Assembly: GCA_035763125.1 (NCBI GenBank)
Contig: DASUBU010000022.1
Coordinates: 1 to 11,746 of the forward strand
Source: SMAG-U1939 sp035763125
GTDB taxonomy: Bacteria > Chloroflexota > Ktedonobacteria > Ktedonobacterales > JADMIN01
Reading direction: 5' to 3'
Length of the DNA stretch: 11,746 nt
The notes under the pieces are model-generated. The model was not told the origin of the DNA, searched no databases, and worked only from the letters and a program-made list of their open reading frames with translations. Position numbers and translations under genes: made by a program. Positions 6,361 through 11,746 of this stretch are shown here, piece after piece (within the stretch, counting starts at the first letter, position 1; every line of letters begins with the position of its first letter).

Positions 6361-6710
6361 TACGTTTCATGCCAGACGTGCCAAGTGCAACCGGACTTGT
6401 GGATAGGCCCTAGCCTGGTGGTGTCCAATAGGCACCCTACGCATGGCCCACATCAGCCGACCGCAGGCTACGACGGTTGACGCGCGGCGAGCAAACATGC
6501 TACATCACACAGCGACACCCCCGCAATGACGCGGGCCGCTCCAAGGTGGGAGCGATCTGAGGAACGAGGATGTAGAGCGCGGACGTCACGCTGCATGGGG
6601 CTGGCCAACGCGGGCAGGGCGACTCTGCTCTGCGCGGTACATGTCCTCACAACCGCCCGCACATGCGCCCTGCATGTGAGCATGCACGGATAGGTCCGCG
6701 TCACAGCCGA

Positions 6711-6736
6711 CTGTAGGGGCGATGCATGCATCGCCC
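6711..6736 (+). repeat. 26-nt dispersed repeat with 20-bp perfect palindrome, copy 1
   Basis: CTGTAG followed by the 20-bp palindrome GGGCGATGCATGCATCGCCC. The identical 26 bases occur in reverse orientation at 9509-9534; flanking sequence outside these bases differs. The GTAGGGGCG...CGCCCC form resembles short intergenic palindromes found in many copies in some Chloroflexota and cyanobacterial genomes. This copy sits about 140 bp upstream of argC. Confidence 0.85.
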
Positions 6737-6873
6737 GGCGTCCGCACAGGGGGAACGCCTCCAATCACATGCAGCCACAGCCATGGATTGCGCACGAACA
6801 GGTGACAGCAGCGGCGCGAGACGCAGACAGGCGTGCCCGATGAATGCTGAATAACGAGCGAGGAGAGCAACAC

Positions 6874-7905
6874 ATGGCGCGGGAGCGCAAGATTCCGGCG
6901 GCGGTGGTCAACGGCACCGGCTACGGCGGCGTCGAGCTGCTGCGGCTGCTGGCGCGCCACCCAGCCTTCGCGCTGGTCGAGGTCACGGCGCGCAGCGAGG
7001 CCGGCAGGCGTGTCTCGGAGGTCTTCCCGCATCTGCCCGAGCTGGATCTGCGCTTCACAGAGCGCATCGAGCGGGCGGAGGTCGTCTTCGTCGCCCTGCC
7101 CGACCACGCGGCGGCAGAGCTAGTGCCCGCGCTGCTGGCAGAAGGCCGCCGCGTCGTGGATCTGTCGGCGGCCTTCCGGCTGCGCGACGCCGCGCTCTAT
7201 CCGCGCTGGTACGGCTACCCACATCCCGCCCCGGCGCTGCTGGCGCGCGCGGTTTACGGGCTGCCGGAGCTGGCGCGCGCGGCGCTGCGCGAAGCGAATC
7301 TGGCCGCCTGCCCCGGCTGCTATCCCACGGCGGCCATCCTGGCGCTGGCGCCGGCGCTGCGGGCCGACCTGATCGCTCCCGACGTGATCGTGGACGCCAA
7401 GTCAGGCGTCTCTGGCGCCGGCCGCACACTCAAGCTCGGCATGCACTTCGGCGAAGCGAACGAAGACGTCTCGCCCTACGGGCTGGAGGGGCACCGCCAC
7501 CGGCCGGAGATCGCGCAGGAGCTCTCGCTCGCGGCGGCCGGCGCGCATGTCACGCTGACCTTCACGCCGCACCTCATCCCGATGACCCGCGGCATCCTGG
7601 CGACCTGCTACGGCACCCTGCACGATGACGTGACGGCCGCCGACGTCATCGAGGCCTACCGCTCGGCCTATGCCGACGAGCCGTTCGTGCGGCTCGCGGC
7701 GAGCGCGCCGCACACCAAGTGGACGCTCGGCTCGAACCTGTGCTTCGTGCATCCAGTGGTAGATGCCGAGGCGGGACGGCTGGTCGCCGTCAGCGCGCTC
7801 GACAATCTCGGCAAGGGCGCGGCGGGCCAGGCGGTGCAGTGCGCGAATATCATGTGCGGCCTGCCGGAGACGTTGGGGCTGCCGGCGGAAGGAGTCTACC
7901 CCTGA
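6874..7905 (+). CDS. argC: N-acetyl-gamma-glutamyl-phosphate reductase
   Basis: Third step of arginine synthesis from glutamate: NADPH-dependent reduction of N-acetylglutamyl-5-phosphate to N-acetylglutamate 5-semialdehyde, in the cytoplasm. Length 343 residues fits the family. The nucleotide-binding turn is NGTGYGGVELLRLL (13-26), a slightly unusual form of the G-x-T/S-G-Y-x-G pattern. The catalytic cysteine is C149 in ACPGCYPT. SGVSGAGR and the catalytic-His region EGHRHRPEI follow, and TPHLIPMTRGI is typical of ArgC. The ATG at 6874-6876 is preferred over the in-frame ATG at 6844, because AGGAGAG lies 6 nt upstream. Its TGA overlaps the argB ATG as TGATG. Very high G+C (one sampled line about 77 %). 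Function is secure from motifs and context. Confidence 0.97.
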   Translation: MARERKIPAAVVNGTGYGGVELLRLLARHPAFALVEVTARSEAGRRVSEVFPHLPELDLRFTERIERAEVVFVALPDHAAAELVPALLAEGRRVVDLSAAFRLRDAALYPRWYGYPHPAPALLARAVYGLPELARAALREANLAACPGCYPTAAILALAPALRADLIAPDVIVDAKSGVSGAGRTLKLGMHFGEANEDVSPYGLEGHRHRPEIAQELSLAAAGAHVTLTFTPHLIPMTRGILATCYGTLHDDVTAADVIEAYRSAYADEPFVRLAASAPHTKWTLGSNLCFVHPVVDAEAGRLVAVSALDNLGKGAAGQAVQCANIMCGLPETLGLPAEGVYP

Positions 7906-8804
7906 TGGCGGACACATCGCTGACGGCGAGCGTAGGCGATCTGGCGGCGGCGTTCTCGGTGGCGCGGCACGAGGTCATCGCGCAGGTGCTCAAAGAAGCG
8001 CAGCCCTACATCGAGGCGCTGCGCGGCAAGACGCTGGTGATCAAGCTGGGCGGCAGCACACTCGACAACCAGCGCGACGCGCTCGAAGACATCGTGTGGC
8101 TGCGTGGGCTGGGGGCGCGGCCAGTGCTGGTGCATGGCGGCGGGTCAGAGATCAACGACTGGCTGGCGCGGCTGGGCATCGCGCCACGCTTTGAGCGCGG
8201 GCTGCGCGTGACCGACGCGGCGACGCTCGAAGTCGTGCGGATGGTGCTGGGCGGCAAAGTCAACGGCGAGCTGGTGGGCCTGCTTGGAAGGCTCGGCGGC
8301 CGGGCGGTGGGGCTGACCGGCGTGGACGGCGGACTGCTGCGCGCGGAGCCGCTGGCGCGGGAGCTTGGCGCTGTCGGCCAGGTCGTGGCGGTCGCTCCCG
8401 GCCCGATCGAGGCGCTGACGGCGGCGGGCTACATCCCAGTGATTGCGCCGCTCGCACTCGGCCCCAACGGCGCTGTGCTCAACGTCAATGCCGACGACGC
8501 GGCGGCCGATCTGGCGCGCGGCCTCGGCGCGGCAAAGCTGCTTTATCTCAGCGATGTCCCCGGTATCCTGGACCGCTCCAGCGCGCTGCTCTCCGTGCTG
8601 AGCGACGCGCAGGTGCGCGCGCTGATCGCCGACGGCACGATCTCAGGCGGCATGATTCCCAAGGCAGAGGCCTGCCTGCGCGCGCTGGCGACCACCGCCC
8701 GCGTCCACATCGTGGACGGCCGCGAGCCGCACGTCCTCATCCGCGAGCTGATGACCCACGAAGGCGCCGGCACGATGATCGAACGCGCGCCCGAGGGAGA
8801 ATGA
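7905..8804 (+). CDS. argB: Acetylglutamate kinase
   Basis: Second step of arginine synthesis: ATP-dependent phosphorylation of N-acetylglutamate, giving the substrate of ArgC. Length is 299 residues. Visible motifs are VIKLGGS (45-51) for ATP phosphates, VHGGGSEIN (the usual form is HGGGPEI), FERGLRVTD, the nucleotide site NADDAAADLARGL, LSDVPGIL and GGMIPKAEAC. About 40 residues precede the kinase core, including a helix ending VLKEAQPYIEALRGK. This matches the N-helix of hexameric, arginine-inhibited enzymes such as those of Thermotoga and Pseudomonas, so feedback inhibition by arginine is expected. The start overlaps the argC stop (TGATG) with AAGGAG about 10 nt upstream. No argJ or argD follows; the other arginine genes must be elsewhere. 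It ends 13 bp from a convergent gene, with no visible terminator. Confidence 0.97.
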   Translation: MADTSLTASVGDLAAAFSVARHEVIAQVLKEAQPYIEALRGKTLVIKLGGSTLDNQRDALEDIVWLRGLGARPVLVHGGGSEINDWLARLGIAPRFERGLRVTDAATLEVVRMVLGGKVNGELVGLLGRLGGRAVGLTGVDGGLLRAEPLARELGAVGQVVAVAPGPIEALTAAGYIPVIAPLALGPNGAVLNVNADDAAADLARGLGAAKLLYLSDVPGILDRSSALLSVLSDAQVRALIADGTISGGMIPKAEACLRALATTARVHIVDGREPHVLIRELMTHEGAGTMIERAPEGE

Positions 8805-8817
8805 ACACAGAGGACTC

Positions 8818-9432
8818 CTACGCTAGCTTCGCCTCCAGCGCAGCCTTGACCGCCGACCACTCGTCGTCGGTGATGCTGTACATCACGGTATCGCGGATGT
8901 AGCCGCTCTCCAGGATCATGTGCTTGCGCAGGATGCCCTCGCGCACCCCGCCGATGCGCTCGATAGCGCGCTGCGAGCGCTCGTTGCGCCGGTCGGTCTT
9001 GAGCTGCACGCGGATCGCGCCGAGCTGCTCGAAGGCGTGGCGCAGCAGCAGATATTTGGCCTCGGTGTTGAGGCGCGTGCGGCGTACCTCGGCGGCGATC
9101 CAGGTGTGGCCGATCTCCAGGTGACGGCTGGGGCCGGAGATATCGAAGTAGCGCGTCGAGCCGACCGCCTTGCCAGAGGGGAGCGAGATAATGGCGAATG
9201 GCTGCGCGTCGCCGGCGTCGCGGGCGGCGAGCGCCGTGGCGGTCCACGCGCGCATCGCGTCGAGCGAGCCGCTCGGATCAATGGGGAAGTAGAGAAAGGT
9301 GTCGCGATCCTGCGCGGCAGCATAGAGCGCGGCGGCGTGATCGAGCGTCAGCGGCTCCAGCCGCACGGACCGGCCTTCTAGCGTGACTGGCTCGACGGTC
9401 ATCGGGACGGTCGCAGTGGTCGTCGGATTCAT
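8818..9432 (-). CDS. GNAT acetyltransferase, RimJ/RimL-like
   Basis: Acetyl-CoA-dependent N-acetyltransferase of 204 residues in the Acetyltransf_3 (RimJ/RimL) group; the substrate could be a protein N terminus or a small molecule. The N-terminal strand is LEGRSVRLEPLTLDHA. The acetyl-CoA region is HLEIGHTWIAAEVRRTRLNTEAKYLLLRHAF, where the usual R/Q-xx-G-x-G/A loop is RRTRLN, so the first glycine is replaced. It is followed by LKTDRRNERSQRAIERIG and REGILRKHM, typical of the group. The ATG at 9430-9432 is chosen for GGAG 11 nt upstream; the ATG at 9400-9402, ten codons in, has no ribosome site. It converges on argB with 13 bp between them, and nothing ties it to arginine synthesis. Family is firm, substrate unknown. 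Confidence 0.88.
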   Translation of the reverse strand: MNPTTTATVPMTVEPVTLEGRSVRLEPLTLDHAAALYAAAQDRDTFLYFPIDPSGSLDAMRAWTATALAARDAGDAQPFAIISLPSGKAVGSTRYFDISGPSRHLEIGHTWIAAEVRRTRLNTEAKYLLLRHAFEQLGAIRVQLKTDRRNERSQRAIERIGGVREGILRKHMILESGYIRDTVMYSITDDEWSAVKAALEAKLA

Positions 9433-9508
9433 GGTTGCGGTAGCTCCATTCGAGGGCACAGCGAGGCGGCCTGGGTTTCGGCTCGCTGCTGGTCTGGCGG
9501 GCAGCACT

Positions 9509-9534
9509 GGGCGATGCATGCATCGCCCCTACAG
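9509..9534 (-). repeat. 26-nt dispersed repeat with 20-bp perfect palindrome, copy 2
   Basis: The 20-bp palindrome is at 9509-9528 and is followed by CTACAG. All 26 bases match copy 1 (6711-6736) in reverse complement. It lies in the 243-bp gap between the GNAT start and the SGNH-protein stop, about 77 bp upstream of the GNAT gene. Confidence 0.85.
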
Positions 9535-9675
9535 CACACGTCGCCCACCACTCGACCCATCACGAGCCGCCCACGCCAGAGAAGGGCACAGCGGCAACTC
9601 TAGCGCGAGGAGTGGACTGGTCGCAAGGGCCAGTTGTGGCGACATGTGCTAGGCCAATCCGCCTGCAATGGTCCG

Positions 9676-10875
9676 CTAGCGCGAGGGCGTGCCGAGCGCG
9701 GGCGCGACGATCGCCCGCGCCATCCACGTTGAGAACTTGACCGCGCCGGAGGCCGTAAGGTGGTGCGGATCCTGGAAGTCGGCGAGCATATAGCCGGACG
9801 CGAGGCTCTGGTCAAAGAATGGCACGCTATGCGCTTTGGAAAAGCCGCGCCAGTAGGCGATGATCGCCTGCCAATCGCTGGGGTGGTCAAAGAATTTGAG
9901 GTAGATCGGCGCCACCGGGCTGACGACCAGCGCGACCCGCACGCTGTGCTGCCGCGCCAGCGCGATCATCCGCGCGAGGTAGTCCGGCTGGTGGCCGCCG
10001 ATGCGGAACCCGCGCGTGCCCGGCAGGATGCTCGCGTAGAGCGTGCGATACTGCGTGGCGAGCTGCTTCGGCGGCACGTTGGCCAGCGAATAGCCTGCCA
10101 TCGCCGTCCAGCCGCGGTCGTCGGCACGGCGGTAGACCTTCAGCGTCTGCGGATCCCACTCGTCGGTGTTGGCGGCGCAGGGTCCGGCCGTCTGCGAGCC
10201 GCAGAGCGTGCGCAGCAGCCCGATGCGCTCGCCGTAGAGCGGCAGCGCCTTCTCGGCGACGAAATCGGGCAGCGCGGGCAGCCCTTCCGTGCCGAAGTGG
10301 GCGCGCAGGTCGGACAGGTCCGATAGGTCGGCCATCCGCATCTCCTGCGCGAGATTGGTGCCCTGCACGTCCTCCGGCGGATGCGCGTTGATGTTGAGGT
10401 TGTTCTCCCACAGGTTCTCGACCAGCAGCTTCGGCGTGTAGCCATCCTCGATGAAGCGCTTGAAGGTGTAGTAGTCATTGGCGAAGCTGGCGCCCATGCG
10501 CCCCAGATTGCAGCTTAGCGTCGGGTGGCCGAGGGCGCGCATCGTATCGTCCGCTTGGTGCGCGTCGGCGGAGTAGAGCGCACGTGAGGAGCCGAGGAAG
10601 AGCACATCCGGCGCACGGCCGAGCGACTCGCAGGTCTGCAAGCGCTGATACCCCCACAGGCCGTCACTGCGCACATCCAGCGGGCGACGCAGCGCGGGCA
10701 GTGCCAGCAGCACATTCAGTGCGACCAGCAGCGCCAGCGTGACGGAGGCGCTCGCCAGCAGCGGCCGACTGCCGTGTCCGCGGTCCACCTTCGGCACAGC
10801 GGACGTTGGTATTACATCCGGCAGGGGCCTGGTACGCGGATCGCGACGCCGGGCTGGAGCTTCCTGGATCGCCAT
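9676..10875 (-). CDS. Membrane-anchored SGNH-type protein, partner of MBOAT acyltransferase
   Basis: A 399-residue protein with a basic, Pro/Arg-rich cytoplasmic tail (1-35) and one transmembrane helix (about 39-61). The large extracytoplasmic domain is SGNH/AlgX-AlgJ-like. It shows block I FLGSSRAL (G95-S96-S97, S97 the likely nucleophile), a block II glycine in NLGRMG (125), an Asn in LVENLWENN (154-159), and D369-x-x-H372 in FQDPHHLTASGA. Together these form a plausible Ser-His-Asp centre. Proteins of this kind accept an acyl group exported by an MBOAT protein and transfer it to a polysaccharide, as in alginate acetylation. The start at 10873-10875 has a perfect AAGGAGGT 9 nt upstream, overlapping the TAA of the MBOAT gene 15 bp away. 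That arrangement implies coordinated expression. The acyl group and acceptor cannot be read from sequence. Confidence 0.85.
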   Translation of the reverse strand: MAIQEAPARRRDPRTRPLPDVIPTSAVPKVDRGHGSRPLLASASVTLALLVALNVLLALPALRRPLDVRSDGLWGYQRLQTCESLGRAPDVLFLGSSRALYSADAHQADDTMRALGHPTLSCNLGRMGASFANDYYTFKRFIEDGYTPKLLVENLWENNLNINAHPPEDVQGTNLAQEMRMADLSDLSDLRAHFGTEGLPALPDFVAEKALPLYGERIGLLRTLCGSQTAGPCAANTDEWDPQTLKVYRRADDRGWTAMAGYSLANVPPKQLATQYRTLYASILPGTRGFRIGGHQPDYLARMIALARQHSVRVALVVSPVAPIYLKFFDHPSDWQAIIAYWRGFSKAHSVPFFDQSLASGYMLADFQDPHHLTASGAVKFSTWMARAIVAPALGTPSR

Positions 10876-10890
10876 CGGCCGGGGACCTCC

Positions 10891-11746
10891 TTAGAACTGG
10901 AAGTAGATGAAGCGCTGGACGGCGTGGGGCGGCCAGAGCAACAAGAGCATGATGGCGCCCAGGAAGAGCGCCGGGCGCAGGCCGAATATGTACGCTCCCC
11001 GCAGCCAGGCGGCGTCCAGCCGCTCTCGCGCGCCCGCTACCCACGCCACAGATTGGCGTCCAGCAGCCTCGTCCACGTCGTAGGGGCTCCCGGTGGACGC
11101 CATCTCTCGCCTGGCGGGTGCCCTCTCGCGCCCCACAAACACCCAGGCCTCTACAGATGGCCGCGCGACAGCCCAGATCCAGCCGGCGACCACCACCGCG
11201 CAGGACAGCGCCAGCAGCAGCAGCGGCGTCGAGCTGAAATCGAGGGGCAGGCCAGCCTGCGGCGCACGGCCAAAGGCAAGCATGCTGCCGAGCATTGCGA
11301 AGGCGCCGGGCAGCGTGTCGGCCCGGAAGAAGACCCAGCCGGCGCAGACAAGCGCCAGCGTCAGCGGACGAGTAGCGAAAGCCAGCAGCGGATGCGTAAT
11401 CGCGCGGCGATAGAGCGCGGTGCGGCCCGCCGTGCGCTGCCACAGGCGGTGGCCGCAGAGCAGCACGCCCTGATAGACTCCCCAGACCATGAAATGCCAC
11501 TGTGCGCCATGCCACAAGCCGCCCAGCGCCATCGTGAGCATCAGATTGAGGTAGATGCGCGCCGGCCCGACCCGCGAGCCACCCAAGGGGATGTAGAGGT
11601 AGTCGCGCAGCCAGGTGGAGAGCGACATGTGCCAGCGGTGCCAGAACTCGGCGGGACTGGCGGACTGGTAGGGGCGCTGGAAGTTCTCGGGCACACTGAA
11701 ACCCAACAGTTGCGCGCTGCCGCGGCCGATGTCGGTGTAGCCGGAG
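10891..11746 (-). CDS. MBOAT-family membrane O-acyltransferase, C-terminal part (cut by window edge)
   Basis: AlgI/DltB-like membrane-bound O-acyltransferase that moves an acyl group across the cytoplasmic membrane for polysaccharide O-acylation. The last 284 residues are visible; the N terminus is beyond the edge. The frame enters at 11745 with SGYTDIGRGSAQLLGF, the usual sequence before the first signature. Signature 1 is ENFQRPY...EFWHRWHMSLSTWLRDY then LYIPLGG. Signature 2 is ALGGLWHGAQWHFMVWG, which carries the invariant active-site histidine (LWHG). Several more hydrophobic segments follow. Between the last two lies a roughly 55-residue polar stretch (GRERAPARREMASTG to ARERLDAAWL) that seems longer than in AlgI. 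The C terminus ends PPHAVQRFIYFQF. It is the first gene of the visible pair with the SGNH protein downstream. Confidence 0.93.
   Translation of the reverse strand, partial: SGYTDIGRGSAQLLGFSVPENFQRPYQSASPAEFWHRWHMSLSTWLRDYLYIPLGGSRVGPARIYLNLMLTMALGGLWHGAQWHFMVWGVYQGVLLCGHRLWQRTAGRTALYRRAITHPLLAFATRPLTLALVCAGWVFFRADTLPGAFAMLGSMLAFGRAPQAGLPLDFSSTPLLLLALSCAVVVAGWIWAVARPSVEAWVFVGRERAPARREMASTGSPYDVDEAAGRQSVAWVAGARERLDAAWLRGAYIFGLRPALFLGAIMLLLLWPPHAVQRFIYFQF

Larger units (their letters stand above)
6089..6873. other. 785-bp gap between divergent VC0807-family gene and argC
   Basis: I find no supported gene here. Open frames on both strands have mixed, Cys/Arg/His-rich shadow composition without convincing ribosome sites. 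The gap holds a long hairpin (6241-6285), a 7-bp inverted repeat (6340-6360), a small inverted repeat ACATGC/GCATGT at 6661-6677, and one copy of a 26-nt palindromic repeat (6711-6736). The argC promoter should lie at its right end, but I see no clear -35/-10 pair. A TGAAT-GC-TGAAT direct repeat at 6841-6852 is near where an arginine-repressor site might be, yet it is not a palindromic ARG box. Confidence 0.5.

Noticed and set aside
6362..6390. Minus-strand TTGGCACGTCTGGCATG, similar to a sigma54 promoter
   Set aside because: The -24 box looks good, but the -12 TTGC element is absent at the required spacing, and no sigma54 activator is in the window.
6468..7107. Minus-strand open frames upstream of and overlapping argC
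   Set aside because: One overlaps the well-supported 5' end of argC, and the rest cross the 20-bp palindrome. Composition is Cys/His/Arg-rich and not protein-like.
8800..8820. Bidirectional terminator between convergent argB and the GNAT gene
   Set aside because: Only 13 bp separate the stops and no inverted repeat or T-tract is present there.
9600..9686. 11-bp direct repeat CTAGCGCGAGG at 9600-9610 and 9676-9686, the second covering the SGNH stop
   Set aside because: It is too short and GC-rich to call an attachment site or duplication, and no integrase or other element is nearby.

Overview
The window is GC-rich bacterial chromosome. Long stretches of the coding sequence look above 70 % G+C, with a few patches near 55 %. 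Gene content, the protein flavour and a short palindromic dispersed repeat point to a Chloroflexota-type bacterium. This placement is an inference from pattern and not a proven assignment. I see no rRNA, tRNA, CRISPR array, transposase or phage gene.

Layout. Everything from 1 to about 6088 reads leftward. It begins with the N-terminal half of an acyl-CoA dehydrogenase (1-650, cut by the window edge), then a 371-bp gap and a single-domain response regulator (1022-1408). Next comes a translation and RNA-quality operon transcribed from about 5305 down to 1591: cysS (cysteinyl-tRNA synthetase), an rlmB/trmH-family 23S rRNA 2'-O-methyltransferase, two small unrecognised genes, and a YacP/Rae1-like NYN-domain ribonuclease. 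The order cysS - rlmB - yacP(rae1) matches the Bacillus order except that mrnC is absent and the two small genes sit between rlmB and rae1. The first small gene is broken by an in-frame TAG. A sigma70-like promoter lies about 330 bp upstream of cysS. The leader between them has inverted repeats and a possible Cys-containing upstream reading frame. Further upstream, also leftward, is a lower-GC gene for a six-helix VC0807-family membrane protein (5396-6088).

A 785-bp gap (6089-6873) holds two strong inverted repeats and one copy of a 26-nt palindrome-containing repeat. It is followed by the only rightward genes, argC and argB (6874-8804), joined by a TGATG overlap. They encode consecutive arginine-biosynthesis enzymes, ArgB acting before ArgC. 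Converging on argB is a leftward RimJ/RimL-type GNAT acetyltransferase (8818-9432). A second, inverted copy of the 26-nt repeat sits just upstream of it. The right end (9676-11746) is a leftward pair for exopolysaccharide or cell-surface O-acylation: an MBOAT acyltransferase (cut by the window edge) followed 15 bp later by a membrane-anchored SGNH-type partner.

Most worth a second look: the amber-interrupted gene and its acidic 80-aa partner inserted between rlmB and rae1; the long structured cysS leader; the 14-pair hairpin at 6241-6285; and the dispersed 26-nt repeat.
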